Below, one piece after another: positions 12,501 to 25,867 of a stretch of DNA of 64,000 nucleotides. The notes beneath the pieces were generated by a model. It searched no databases. It had not been told where the DNA came from and saw only the letters and a program-made list of their open reading frames with translations. Position numbers and translations under genes: made by a program. The first letter of the stretch is position 1; every line of letters begins with the position of its first letter. The DNA comes from Lindgomyces ingoldianus (lineage: Eukaryota; Ascomycota; Dothideomycetes; Pleosporales; Lindgomycetaceae), in contig NW_022985166.1 in assembly GCF_010093535.1 (NCBI RefSeq), positions 714,385-778,384 of the forward strand. Reading direction: 5' to 3'.

Positions 12501-15500
12501 CCCTAGACCTCCAACTATCACGTACGTGCCATCCACTTTCAAGCGCAACGGTTGTACTTTTGCGGATACTGACTTGCCAGGTGCAGTATCCAACACAAGC
12601 TTCCCGGTATGTTTCCTCGCTTGCATCATTCTAAACACGGTCTCGATTTCGGAGATGGGCGTTGCGGTGACTGGTAATACCGGCTGTAGAGTGCCATTAT
12701 CGAACATAGAGAGGACAATACTAAGAATCCCTTGGACAATATCAGGTCGGCGGCGTGCTAGCAGAATCATATCCACGGAGGCGAAAGTGATGTTCTTATC
12801 GAAAGGCTCCATATCAAGCTGCGCGTTTCGACGGATTTCCATCTTCCCGACTTCCACAAAGGTACCCATTTCAGCAATGCATTCCCAGGTGCTATGTAGC
12901 ATCTCACCCGAGAGTGCATTAAGAGCAACGTCTACTCCCTGCCCATGCGTCATTCGAAGGATACCGTTCTTGAAGGCCGTTGTTCGAGAGCTGAAAACAT
13001 GATCTTCCGGAATGCCCAACTCGCTTGTAAGGAGTTGCCGCTTGAATACAGTGCCCGTGGTTGTGAAAATCTCAGCGTCGTAAGATCGAGCAATCTGGAT
13101 TGCCGCTTGCCCGAGCGCACCTGAACCAGCGTGGATGAGAACACGCTGGCCATGTTGTAAACGTGCGACTCTGACAAGACTGTAATAGGCTGTACAGAAA
13201 GCTACTGGTATGGATGCTGCGGTAATGAACGACATCGAATGTGGCAGCTTATGGACGGCATGCCCGTTTGCTCGAGCTTTGCTGGAGTATGGAGTCGCTG
13301 TTAGGGCACATACTCGATCTCCGATGCTGAACCTGTCGATGAAGTTTTCGCCGACATTTCTGACTATTCCGGCGCATTCACCGACCATGTTATCCGTTGA
13401 TCTCATTTGGCCTAGAGCAATCCAAAGATCTTTAAAGTTGATCCCGCAGGCATGGACCTCAATTTCCACATCATCAAATCCAAGACTTGAGGGACCATCG
13501 TCATCTATAAATTGAAGCGTGTTAAGTAGACCAGGAGTACCAACTTTCAATTTCAAGGGGCGGCTATGTGAGTGAAAGTCGGTAGCCTCATTCTGCCTAT
13601 CAAGGGAAGTGTCCGATATGGTTGCATCAAGTTTTTCATTTTTAACGATCCTAGGAATATGCAATTTCCCATTCACAAGTCGATATTCGAATTCCGCAAT
13701 CTTCAATTTGGAAGAGCTATTGTCTTGGGAAATAATGAGAGCCAATTGAGTAGTTATTCTTTGATGGCAACTGTTGAAGTCATGCTGGACATCAATCGTA
13801 ACCAAATCGATCGACTCGTACTCTGACCGAGCGGTCCTAGCAAACCCAGCTGCTAAGCTACCTCCGGGATCTTGTGTAGCATTGGAATCGGCTAGATTTA
13901 TCCAGACGATCTTTGCCCCTTTGGTTAAAATGACTTTGATCCTTTGGAAAGGCTCTTCTGCGCAGTTTGCTAGGACGGGGTTGCTTGAGGAATCGATAAT
14001 GATATATGTTGCGGTGCTGTCGAACTCATCATGGGACCATGATTCACTCGCTGTTTGGCATCCTACGCAAGTTAACTGTTTACGCAATGATGCGACTAGC
14101 TGGTGACCCAGATGATCTGGATGAAGGTGATTCAGTACTTTTGCATGATGTACGTGATAGCCGTTCGATTCGGATGGAATCTTGGTTCTGGAAATCAAGA
14201 AAGCAACTCTACGGGATGGTCCGGGAAAGTCATATGCAGCCAACTCAACCCCGGTAAATGAAGAATGGCGGAGGCGAGTATCCCATTTGTCGACGGACAG
14301 TAGGGGGCTATCATATCTTCCATCGTTATTCCCTAGCTGAAGTTAGTATATAGGACAATGCAGTTGCTTGTGGTCTTACTCGAACCCCATCCAGGGAGAA
14401 GAGCGAACGTCATATCAAACATGGCACTGCTCCTGGTCAACTCGGTTAAAGCCAGGACACCCCCAGGCTTCAACAGCTTATGTACATTCGAAAGCGTAAC
14501 CGAGATTGTTTGGGTTGCATGAAGGACGTTGCCAGCGATGACCACGTCGTAAGAGTGTTCCTCGAACCCCTGTTTCCGGGGGTCTTTCTCGATATCTAGC
14601 GACTTCATTGTAATGAGATTTTCCCAATTTTTCAAACCTACCTTAGCTTGCTCGAAGAAACCCGATGAAACATCCGTAAAGTCGTAGACTGTAGCGAATG
14701 CTTGACCAGTCGGACTCAAGGCTGAGAATAATGGGATCGTCGATCCGCCAGTGCCTGCTCCAATCTCCAAAATTCGGAGGGCAGGGTTCTTGAAAGCCAG
14801 ATGCTGAATGTAATTGATGAGATAAGTATTGCAACGGCGTGTGCAGTCGTCTTGATAGACTCGATAAAGCAGTTGATTCTCAAGCAATAGCCCGAGTGGA
14901 TCGGTTTCTCCAGTAAGGATGGAGCTAAGAGAAGGTCCCACCCGTGCAAGCAACTCTCCCTCCACCCCTAAATTCGATAGATCGTGAAGAACGTCTTGCT
15001 GGTTGGTTAGTAGATTCTCTGTGCTCCCGGATTTTGCATGTCTGGCCATCAGATCAAATAAACCTGCATAAGAGTCCACTGGTCTCCGATCTAAATGTCT
15101 CAATTGTTCTGCCGCCTGTTGGTTGAAGAAGTTAGCTGCGTTCAGGAGGCGCTTAAGCTTTCTTTCTTGTTGTTCGATGTCAAGCTCCGGTTCTCTATCC
15201 AGAGATTCTAAATCTTCGGCGGTTATCGAAGCAGGATCTATGCTCCATCTCATTTCAAACACGGTATCCTCTGCATTGGACTGCAAAGCGCTTGTCCGTT
15301 CACTGGTAGCCCGCAGTTCACCACCATAGCATGAAAATACGGGTTGAAGCTCTCCAGATGTGTCTGCCTGAAATCCTACGAGGTCAAACGTCGCAGAGTT
15401 TAGAAAAACATCCCGAAGCTCGCAAGTGACTATAAGCTCCACTCCGGCTGGGTGGATGTTGCGTGGTGATACATTAATGCCCTGGATAGCAATCGGCATT

Positions 15501-18500
15501 GCGGCACGAATGCGCTGTTTTCTTGAGAAGAGAAGAACGGCAGTTTGCAGGGCTGCATCTAATACAGTGGGATGGATGATGTATGGCGACGAATAATTCG
15601 CTCTCATGATAGTGGCTGTATCCGGAATGGAGACTGTGGCTATTGCCGCTGACTGAGAGACCGAAATTTTCTTAATCAAGGCAAATGAGGATCCATACTC
15701 GTTACCAAGGAGTCGTAACGTCTCATACAAGGTTTCTGGTTTAATTTTCTCTGAACATAGTTCAGTGAAATGTTGCAGGCTTAGCTTTTGTTGCCGAGTA
15801 ACAAGGGATTCCTCTTGACACTGTTCACGGTCTTCCATCACTCCTAATGTCGAAAAGATTTTGATCTGTCCCTGGCAGTGCTCTCGCCAATTACCGTCCG
15901 ATAGGGAGAAAATCCGAAAATCAGACCACAGAGTGTCATTCAACTTCAGGGTGAGGACCATCTCAACCCGGTTGGGCAATTCTGGTAGGCTGAGTGTACG
16001 CTTTAACGATACTCGACGAAATTTAAAGGTGGTATCCGGAAAGTTACTGCCACGCTTCCACTGCCGGATAGCTTCCATTACCATAGCCAAGTATGCTGTA
16101 GCAGGGAAGATGACGAAGCCATCCACTTGATGATCTTCGAGCCATGGAAGACTGTCTCGGCCAAGGAGAACACACCAACTCGGCTCATCCTCTGGAGACG
16201 TCAAAGTCCGAGTGCCTAATAGCTCGTGCGGGGAAAAGGGCCGGAACCTATAATCCCAGCTCAGACGGGGTTCATGCCAAAAGATCTTCGAGTGATCCCA
16301 TTGGTAAGGCGGAAGATCCCGAATGGAAGAAGTGATGGCCTCTAGGGATGAGTTTTCGTGCTGCGGATAAAATTTTGCATCGACACCTGTTTCGAAAAGG
16401 GCAGCAATTGTTTCTAGAAACGACATTACCCCATCCCCGTTCCTAATTAGAGTAGGGATGTATAGCCAAGAGGGGAGAGAAACACTCGATGCCGACAAGG
16501 TTTGATGTATGGGTCCCTTGAGTGCCGAGTGAGGACCGATTTCGACAAAATTGAGGTGCTCAGCGTTGCTGAAATCCTGGCATATTGCCTCTAATCCATT
16601 CGAAAATTTTACCGGTGAGACAAGATTAGAAACCCAGTACTCTGGACCGAAACTGGAGGTTCTCTTTTGAGCTGTCACGGTCGAGTAGAATTCCACTCCG
16701 AGGGATTTGGCGGCGGTAGTAAGGCTAGAAAGTCTAGAACGATAGTAGCAAGCTACCGATTCCATGTGATGGGAATGATACGCCGCATCCACTTTCAAAT
16801 GCCGAGTGAAAATTCCGTCTGTCTCTAATGCTGCCTTCAGCCTCAAAATAGCGCTTAGGTCACCAGATGTTGTGATGGATGCAGGGCTGTTAACGCAGGC
16901 AAGGGTGACCCGATCCGATATCCCCAATACGCCCATTCGACTGCGTACCTCGTTCTCACTTGAACCCACCGCTAGCATTGCCCCAGGCACATCAATTTTT
17001 TCTTTTGCTATTTCTGCTAAGAAGCCGCGGTGGTATGCAACTTCAAGAGCTCCTTGGCGAGATAGAAAACCAGCAGTGTATGCTGCGGAGATCTCACCGC
17101 TTGAATGCCCAATGACAGCTTTAGGGGTAATGTTCCAGGTCTTCAGCAGATCTACCAAAGCTACCTGAACGGCAGTTGTAGCAGGTTGTCCTATCCTGCT
17201 ATCATGGATCTTCGACATCTCACCGCTTAATTGAAGTTCGCGCTCAAGGCTCCAAGATGCACCGAGGTTACGAAGTATATCATCCGAAAGACGGATCGAT
17301 CGTGCGAATTCGGGGTATACCATGAGGTCAAGCCCCATCATCGGCCACTGTGCTCCTTGCCCAGTGAATACAAATACTACGCAAGATTTGCGGTCTTTCT
17401 GTAGAACTCGGGTCTTCTCTTCTAGCCCGTTTATTAATGAGGCGAGATTATTCGCAATTACTGCACGCCGCCATGGAAAAACAGATCGCCTCAATGACAG
17501 GGTGAGCGCAAGGCCGGCGAAATTCAGAGGTCTACTTCCTCGAAGCCATGTCATCATGGCATCAAGGTATCGAGAAAGTGACACCTCTGATTTTGCCGAA
17601 ATTAGAAATAGATTCTGACTAGGAAAGCGAGTTTCGGAAATGAATTTCCTCGCAATAGCTTGGCGGGGGGTAGAGGTTGCAAGTGAGGCTAGATCTGCCT
17701 CTTCTAGAATTGCCATGGCGTTGGTGCCTCCGTAGCCAAAGTTGTTCACCACAGCTCGCTTCGGTCTTGAAGACGGCCATGGGACTTGTGAGGTTGGAAT
17801 CTATATGGCGGTCAATAAGAGGGAGATCAGTATCCAAGTCCTTCTGATTACCTCAATGCTCGATTGATCTAGATGCAAGCTTTCTTTGCCCTTCAAAAAT
17901 AGAAGATTTGGGGGAATGCAGCTTTTCTCCATACATAGAATCGTTTTTATCAAGCCTGCTACACCGCTCGCGGACTCCAGATGCCCGATATTAGGTTTCA
18001 TGGAACCCACAAGTAATGGGTGATCTCGAGATTTGTGGACAGCATAAATTTTTTTGATGGCGCCAATTTCAGCCTCGTCGCCAGCAGGTGTTCCTGTCCC
18101 GTGAGCCTCTATATACTGAATGTCTGCAGGGGTGAAGTTGAGATCGCGGAAAGCGCCTTGAGCAAGTCGCTCTTGGGCATCCTGACTTGGGAGAGTTATT
18201 CCGGTAGTCCGGCCATCTTGGTTGACATAAGTGTTCCTTATGATCGTTCGAATCTGATCACCGTGGCGAATTGCGTCGTCGAGACGCTTGAGAAGGACCA
18301 TTGCGGCGCCTTCACCGCGACCGTATCCAAGGCCTCTAGAGTCAAACGAATAGCAACGCCCCTCGTTGTTCAGAATCTGTTGCTGCGACATTGCAATCAT
18401 TTGGTCGGGCGATAATATCAACACAGCGCCTCCTGCAAGGGCCATGCTCGATTCAAAGTTGCGTAGGCTCTGACATGCTTGATGAAGAGCGACGAGACTT

Positions 18501-19097
18501 CCAGAGCATCCGGTATCTACCGTCACTGATGGGCCTTTGAGGTCAAAGGTGTAGGATATTCGATTAGCGAAAGTTGCAGTTCCCGTTCCGACGAGGTGGT
18601 ATCGTGTGAGGTCGCCGGGGTCTTTCGACAACAAGCGTTCATAATCGTTAGCGAATGTTGCAGCTATTCTTTACTTTAGCTTTTTCGTGAATTTGTGTGG
18701 ACAACTCATATTTCATACCAAAAACGGCTGTGTCTGTCCCTTTAAATTCCTCTAGGGGGATACCAGCGTTTTCCGCTGCTTCATATGATGTCTCAAGGAG
18801 GAGCCGTTGCTGAGGATCAATCGCCCGTGCCTCAAGGGGGGAGATTCCAAAAAAATCTGCATCGAACGCTCTAACATCTTGTTGGATGAAATGTCCTCCT
18901 CGATGATTCATGAAACCTTGTGCTTCTGGTGATGGATGGAAAAATGTCTTCCAAGTAAATCGATCTTCCGGTATTTCCGACCAGGCATCGCGGCCTTCTG
19001 CAAGCATCGACCAGAGAGCCTCAGGATTGTTTGCTCCACCAGGAAGTCTGCATCCTATCCCAACCACGGCGATGGAAATAGGCTCTCCACAGGCCAT
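9531..19097 (-). CDS. Highly reducing polyketide synthase with C-terminal carnitine-acyltransferase-like domain
   Basis: Exons 19097-18719, 18663-17852, 17800-14380, 14332-9712 and 9636-9531 give 3112 residues in one frame. Domains in order: KS (about 9-430; active-site DTGCSG, then EAHGTG and NIGH), AT (540-850; GHSSGE), DH (925-1190; His in LEDHQVDG, Asp in HPTVLDA), C-methyltransferase (around 1400; LEIGAGTGG), ER (1790-2120; AGSGALGQ), KR (2140-2310; GGLGKLGR, Ser and NYAAGN), ACP (2420-2510; GLDSL) and a carnitine/choline acyltransferase-like domain (about 2540-3112) with CEHSMIDG. All catalytic motifs I looked for are present, so a reduced, alpha-methylated chain is expected. In studied enzymes of this type, such as Tv6-931 of Trichoderma virens, the last domain releases the chain onto a polyol. 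An MFS transporter lies nearby. The product is unknown. Confidence 0.93.
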
Positions 19098-19853
19098 GAC
19101 GAAAACAAAGCAGGAGGCCTGACTGCAGAAATGACAGATTTTCAGGAATCCATGCTGGAATGGTATTTCGATCTCAAGGCAATTCGATCTGGAAGCTCTT
19201 CAGTTTTCGATCGTTATACCCATCTCCGTGATATGTTAAATGAACCACGTTCTGTGCCGCATTGCTGGAGCCGATACTCCTCGGTATCTTCCATGTGAGC
19301 GACATTAGGGTTGATGCTTCAATCAAATTCCAAAGACGTTTAATTGGATCCTCGTGACACCCCTGCTCGGTTTCATTGAGTTGGATTTGCGCCGAACGAG
19401 GCCTTGCTAGGGTAGCGAGTGTGATCCCTCCAATCGTGAAGGCCCCACATGTACTAAGATGGGGCAATATAGTAGGAAATAATAGAGGGCTGTGCCGTAA
19501 TGTATCTCATGTTCGAGGGTTCAGGTTGTAAGCTTGTGAAATGATATTCCAAAGGCAATCAAGATTGATCAAGATTGACGCGCTTAAGCGATACCGTTCC
19601 AGCTCCCAAGTTCAGGTGGAGACGCGTCTTGCACTTAGTCTGCGCTATCTTCCCCTGCCGCAATTTCAATCACCGTGCCCTTGACCCAGACTGAACACGA
19701 AGATTCCTTAGCTCTTGGAAAAGAAAAGAGGTTCGGTTTTGACATTAAAGATTCTACCAGTAGATTCCTTAGCGAAAGTTCATCATTGCTTTAGGAAATG
19801 ATCCCTTCGACCGTTTTTGTTCTTGATAACTAAGTTCAACTGGGGCGAGAAAA
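19098..19853. other. Upstream region of the polyketide synthase
   Basis: About 750 bp between the PKS start and the 3' end of the next minus-strand gene. No coding frame is convincing here. It presumably holds the PKS promoter; I did not find a binding site I would name. Confidence 0.5.
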
Positions 19854-21081
19854 TTAAATTGGGGTGATTTCCAGTCGCCTGGTCGATATTTCTGCAGCTG
19901 GAGACATCTCAGGTTCATCAACTAGTTGGACACCCCTTAACCCGGGAGCTCTATTGTCGTCATTCTTGCTTCTCCATTCGTAGTATCGATCCTCTAAGTA
20001 CTCGATAGCCCGAGTGAAATCCTCCGTTGGCAAGACTCTTTTTAGAGCAAGCGTCGACGCTGGAAGGGCAGCACATATGATTGTGGTGCTGCTTTCAATG
20101 ATAGTCCATACGCAAGGTTCCACCATACTGAAGGTGAGGTCATCATCGCGAACTTTGAGCAACGTGACATACCGTTTACATGCCACTCCACAAGTCCTGC
20201 GCCAGTGATATGTCAGCCTCAGAATGCGGACCTATATAGAGCATACTCACGCAATTCCAACCCCAAACAGCGCCACTAGGCCAATCTGCCGTGCTCGAGA
20301 CAGTTTCATTGACCACAGAACTGGCAACGGGACGATTAGAATAGCGAAATCGGTTATTATCCAGGGAATTGGTGTGGCAAAATACTCGACTTGGACGACT
20401 TTGTTGTTGCAAGTTCCTTTGACGTTCGGATTCCACCTTGAGTTGATGGGAAAGCAGATAAATGTGTCAAGCAAGATGGTCGAAACCCACCAACATAGGA
20501 CAATAATTGTAAGGGCGCGCACGACTTTCCGAAAGCTCTTGAGTGAGATCGAATTATTGAGAAGCCAAAGAATAGACAGTTTTGCAGTTGCGTAGCAAGT
20601 CGGCATGACTAATCCGGCTGCGAAGTAACTCTTCATGAAGAAGGCAAGTTCTTCATGAGTTAAATCCGAAGTATGGTGTCCGAACCCTCCATACTTGATC
20701 GCTGATGTAAATTAGCCTCCTTTCAACCTATCCACAGTGGGTATTTGTGAGGAAGGACTTGCCTGTTACGAACAGAATGTTCATGCCCAGCATCTGAAGT
20801 ACGGCAGCCAAAAGAAGGATATCGTCCCATGTCAGCCTCTTCCACTGAATCCATTTTGAGGTTACTCGGAGGGTCACAGCGACTATGGAGAAGAGAGAAA
20901 AGACGACCATGAAGCAGATAACCTTCGTTCCGTTTTCTGGTTCACCATCAGATCTTCGAGGCTCGTCACGCGGAATTGTGGGAATCAATGGGGGCATCTC
21001 CCTTCTCGACAGATGATTTGCGCGATCGGAAATTTCAGTGTTGGTAGCAAAGAGGTAAGATTGAGCGCCCTGAGACCGCAA
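19854..21081 (-). CDS. Rhodopsin-fold integral membrane protein (Pth11-like)
   Basis: Three exons, 21081-20763, 20701-20251 and 20196-19854, give 370 residues, or 342 from the internal Met at 20997, which I think likelier because the first 28 residues look unconserved. Features of the family are in order: LTWDD after helix 1-2, KYGGFGHH loop, a helix 3-4 region with TAKLSILWLL, then ITDFAILIVPLPVLW, and the CGVACKR block that opens the last exon. Seven membrane spans are expected. The first intron begins GC rather than GT (GCAAGT...CAG), and the exon junction restores the KYG loop exactly. The gene lies just upstream of the PKS on the same strand, with its own 5' region. Confidence 0.85.
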
Positions 21082-22537
21082 CCCCAGGTCCGACGTTTAC
21101 AGGACCCATTTGCTTATTAGTCCTTGCAGCAAGCGTTTATAGGCTTCGATTGGGCTAGCATGGAATTTGTGACTTGAGCCGAGCACTTTGTACTACGCGC
21201 CTCCATTTTTGCTGCTGGATGTGCGTGTGGGGCTCAGCAGTCAAGGTGTCCATAATGGGAACGGTTGGAGGAGGCGAAGGAATTTCCTTTCTAGGAAGCT
21301 ACTTAAAGCCACGGGGTTGCAGAGGGGCCGAAGTGTGAAACAACGCGAACGCAGTGATAGGCTTAGATTAACAACATCTGCACCACATATGAAAGGCAAT
21401 ATATTCCGGTAAGCGAATGAGGAGTGCTCTTAAACCGGTACGTAGAGTATCTGAGGCGTACAACGGGTGGTGTCGTAACGTCGCATTGAACAAGAGCGCG
21501 TAGTGTGCAGAGGAATTGAAGGAGCCAAGGATCTTGGATCTTGAGAGAAGAACGCGAGATGTGTAGACAAGGAGTAATGCGACGGCTGGTGTTGAGTTCC
21601 AGTCCTAAACTAGGCCTGGACAGGAATAGCTTCCGCTCATCCTCTGTGTCCACTTTGGGTAAGGGCATTCCCCATCTGGGTCTTCCATCCAGACCCCTTC
21701 CTTCATCCAGCAATCTCTCAACGGTGTTTTGTGGGAGATGCCACCTATGAGGACCGCCTTATCACGAGGATACGCGAGCCCTTCATAACAAAATACCGCC
21801 CATTGCCGTCCTGTGTTGACGCCTAACTAGACATTCCCTACAACAGACCTGGCAATGGAGAATGCAGGTGTTGTTTGCCCTCAGTCTTCCGGTGTGCTAG
21901 CCCTGAGAGGTATCGGTTCCCATGGCACAGCAATGTCGCGCCTGCTTCTCCGATACCACAGCACCGGAATGTAAACGCATCGCAATGCAACACCTTCACA
22001 CTCTGGGGATTCCGGTTACCGCAAGAACCCCAGCTCGTCAAATGTGTACTCCAGGCGAGGGTTGAAACTGAACTATCATGAGCAATCCCGTTCCGAGTGT
22101 GAGAGGGACCAATTCGCAATTGCTGTTAGGATGTTCCAGCATTTTGGTTCTTGATGAAGCCATTTTCCGGGTATATGCACTCTAAATCCTTTAAGCCGGG
22201 ATGTGAAGCGCACCCCCAAGACCCCCGCAGAGATGATAGAGAACACCTCTCTTTCCCAAATTCAGAGCCAAATTGAGCTCCGCGACTAATTCATTCCCAT
22301 CTGCCGAGGCGCGCTTATATGTGCCTCACTCTCCCTGTTGGCTTTTAATTACTGACCATACGATCTTATCAGCCTGTAACATGTCTCCCCTCACTCACGG
22401 ATCTACCGGATGTGTATTTCTGAAAACAAGGAATGCTCGACCAACCTATTTCGCACTGCCATGCCCCGAAACTAATGCCATAGCTAAGCTCACGAGCCTC
22501 AACACCAGGTCCTGGCTCCAGAGCCTCAAACACCACC
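21082..22537. other. Divergent intergenic region
   Basis: About 1.45 kb between a minus-strand membrane-protein gene and the plus-strand MFS gene. Open frames on both strands are short, overlap each other and show no family motif. Likely promoter sequence for both genes. Confidence 0.5.
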
Positions 22538-24467
22538 ATGAGTGGCGCCGATGCCATTGAGCCAAACCCGGATCGGAAAAGTGGCACAATACCCGAGGTT
22601 GAGGAGCTGGAGAAGGTTGAAGTCGTGGAAACTCCTCCTGAGCCATCCGCGCTCTCTGGGGAGTCGGACCTGAAGGAAATCTACCCGGATACTCTCCATT
22701 TTGCTCTAGCCACAGTTGCCCTAATGGTAGCTGTGTTCCTGGTGGCATTAGACGTTCACATCCTTGGTATGATTCAATGGAGTCTTGTTCGAGTCTACTG
22801 CTAATTTGAGCAAGCAACCGCGACTCCAAAGATAACAACCGAGTTCGACAGCCTCCTTGACTTGACATGGTATGGAGGAGCATATCTTTTGACGCAAATC
22901 GCCTTGCAGCCAACATACGCTCGACTCTATCAAGTGTTTCCAATCAAACACATTTTTGTCACCGCTACGATCATCCTGGAGGTGGGGAGTGTCATAGCTG
23001 CGACTTCCACATCATCCCGTATTCTGATTGCGGGAAGAGCAATCCAAGGATCCGGGGCTGGAGGAATCATTGCAGGTGGACTTCTGATGATCAATTATCT
23101 GATTCCTAAACCTAAACGCCCTGTTTATCTTTCCATCATCGCAACTATGTATTCTGTTGCTGCGATTGCCGGACCTGTCCTCGGTGGCGTCTTCGCGGAA
23201 TCGCGGGTAACGTGGCGCTTCTGCTTTTGGATGAACCTTCGTGAGTTTCTCGCTTCATTACTATGGCAATGTGATCTTGAGGAAAAATACCCCGGATATC
23301 CGAAGAATGGACCATGCTGATTCTCCATAAGCCCAAGGAACTCAAAGAACTCCAGCTAACAAGAAGGGCAGCCATTGGCTTTATCACAGGTTCTATGATC
23401 ATTTTCGCATTCCCGGAGCCGAAACGCGTTGCTACCGAACAGCCTCTCAAGAAGAAAATAATGACATTGGATCCTTTCGGAGCTAGTATCCTCATTTCTT
23501 GGGTAACATGCCTCTTGCTGGCTTTACAAAGAGCGAGCATTCCGCAGCCCTGGTCTTACTCGGGAATTTGGGGACCACTCCTTGCCTTCGGAATTCTGCT
23601 TTGTATCTTTATCATATTGCAATACTACCAGAAAGATCAGTATGTTTCTCAATCTCACTATATATTACTCTCTTTACTAACATAAGAAGGGCAATTGTTC
23701 CAGTTCGCATCCTCACGCAGCGAACTATCGCTGCCTGTTGCCTCTTTGAAACCACCGTTTTCCTCGCTACAACGACTATTGTATATTACCTACCCTTCTA
23801 CTTCCAATCTGTCAAAGGATTCAGCCCACATAAATCCGGAATTTACATTCTTCCGTTCGTCGTCACCAATTCGCTCTTCGCTTTTGCTGGAGGAGTCGCA
23901 ATATCTAAAACTGGCGTCTACGTGCCGTTCATGTGGGGTGGCGCCGCATTAATGATTATTGGATGCGGTCTCCTCTTTACCCTCAACATTAATAGCCCCG
24001 ATGCTCATATCGTGGGGTACCAGCTTATTGCGAGTATCGGATATGGACTATGCGTGCAAGTCCCCTTTACGGCCGTCCAAATTCTTCCGGAGAAGGATAT
24101 ACCTATTGGAAATGGATTGATGGCATTCTTTCAGGGACTTGGGGGAGCACTAGCCGTTAGCGCCGCTCAGACCATATTCTCCAATGCATTGCACAAGCAT
24201 TTAGCAGAGATCCCAAATATTAACGTCGATGTCATCATATCTTACGGCGCAACGAATTTCGTATCGAGAATTCAAGGTAACCTTGTACACGCTGTGCGAC
24301 AGGCATACGGTGCAGCTACGAGGGAAGCATTTATGCTACCGATCATTGGCTCAGGCCTGGCGTTGCTTGCTACTCTTGGTGTCGAATGGAGGAGGCATCA
24401 CGTCCCGAAGTCGAAGGATCCGGACGAGCCTGGGGTGACGGAGCGGAGAGTCATAATTACGGAGTGA
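22538..24467 (+). CDS. MFS drug:H+ antiporter, DHA2 (14-span) family
   Basis: Exons 22538-22766, 22815-23240, 23372-23639 and 23690-24467 sum to 566 residues. After an acidic cytosolic N-terminus (about 60 residues) come the usual DHA2 elements: helix 1 ending in LDVHI, a TEF block, WYGGAYLL, GRAIQGSGAGG (motif B), AIAGPVLGG (antiporter motif C) and WRFCFWMNLPIG across the second intron. The C-terminal half keeps the hydrophobic segments of spans 8-14 and ends in a basic tail. All three introns are 48-131 bp with GT-AG ends and a visible CTAAC-type branch site in the third. As a plasma-membrane exporter 3.4 kb upstream of the PKS start it is a good candidate for product efflux, which is inference from context. 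Confidence 0.92.
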
Positions 24468-24703
24468 AAGACCTGTAATGCATTGCCTATGGCTGGGGTG
24501 CTTTGCTACGTACGACTCGGAAAGTCGTTCATTGATTAAGAGCAGTCACAACACTGACTGCTCGGCCAATTACCCGTCACCGGCACACCAGCCCGCACTA
24601 TTTAAGCAATTTTCTCCCACAATTTGTCCCTACCGCAAGCTACTCGACCTCTCCAACTCTCCATTCTTGCCCAACCAAGATATCTGCGCAGATTATTCGC
24701 TCC

Positions 24704-25324
24704 ATGGCGGACTCAGTTGGGGTTAAAACGTACGTGCTAGTCCACAAGGCTCGTGGCATCCACAAGCTTACACACGCTAACGCCAATTTCATTCCTAGGC
24801 TAATTGACGACCCCTCGTTCTCTACTGTCGAGCTCGTAGATACCTACGAGGGCGAGGTCGAGGAGTACTTTGCTCGTCGGGCGATTTTTGCGAACAGTGA
24901 GCTTAGTTTATGCGAACCCTAGAGGCGATTTTTTAAGTATGTAAGGAGAACAGGTTTACTAGGTATTTCTCCCGTAACGTGAGAACGGAAGCCGTGAAAC
25001 CAGTCATGGAGATCTACAACGATTACCAGGATCTTGCAAGCGAATAGCCTACGCCTACCATGCTCCTCTGTATTCAGCTCTATGCTCTCGCCGACAAATA
25101 TGAGGTTCTGAGACTCCTGAAGGGCCGTCGTAGATGGCTTCGAGCGCCTCGCAAGCAAACACACCAAGGAGCTAGAATGGAAGAAGGTCGTCTACTCTTA
25201 CTATGGAGTTTGTGTAGTAGATGATGGCCTATTAGTTTGGAAACTCTACTCAGAACCTACACATTACGCAAATTTTCTGTTTGTGTTCTTCCGCACTCAA
25301 GAATGTGGAATTTTGTGGAAGTAA
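24704..25324 (+). pseudogene. Degraded BTB/POZ-domain gene
   Basis: Met 24704 starts a short exon (MADSVGVKT), an intron with GTACGT...CCTAG ends, then LIDDPSFSTVELV, the beta-strand start of a BTB domain. Downstream only pieces remain in shifting frames: LYALADKYEVLRLL and, one frame over, DGFERLASKHTKELEWKK and YYGVCVVDDG. These match, in order, the intact BTB gene at 25868 (VADKYDIERL, YYGIGMDDG). At least one frameshift lies near 25125 and an in-frame stop precedes it. Best read as a dead tandem copy of that gene. Confidence 0.65.
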
Positions 25325-25867
25325 AATGGTGCATTTGAGAGAGAGATAAACTTAGAGGTGCGAAAATACCTCACTATATTACGTGGTAACGCTGGAGCAT
25401 CAGGTCACCAGGTGCGCATACAAATCTGACCAGATTGACGGTTGATGGGTGGGCTATGCAACTGCGTCTTCTATGATCATGATATCTGACCTAGCGGGCC
25501 AATATCTCCAGGTTTCAGGAATCTTAGCCTGAAGACCAGATCATATTGCGTTATAGGATAGAGCATGAGTTGGAGCTAGAGAAAACCAGTCAAGAGCGCC
25601 AGTTTGCATTCCCTGAACCTCTGCTGCTATGTTAGCAAGAATGCTAAAGAATAAATTCCTCTACATTCAATTATTTCTGCCATTGAACCAGACTACTTAG
25701 AATTACATCCCCCGACACATACTCTTCTTTTCGAAGAGTTAAGTATACAAGTTCCAGGATCCGGAGAGAGGCGCTAGTCCGGAATGACTTAGTGCACTTT
25801 CGCAACGTTGCCTCTGATCAGCTGCGCCTCATCAGCAAACCTCGCTTCTCTGTGCCTAACAGCAAAC
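25325..25867. other. Intergenic region upstream of the BTB gene
   Basis: About 540 bp with no coding frame. Probably the promoter of the intact BTB gene. Confidence 0.5.

Noticed and set aside
14333..19097. Separate genes for the KS, AT-MT and ER-cAT frames
   Set aside because: Three short introns (18664-18718, 17801-17851, 14333-14379) join them in phase through conserved motifs, so they are one gene.
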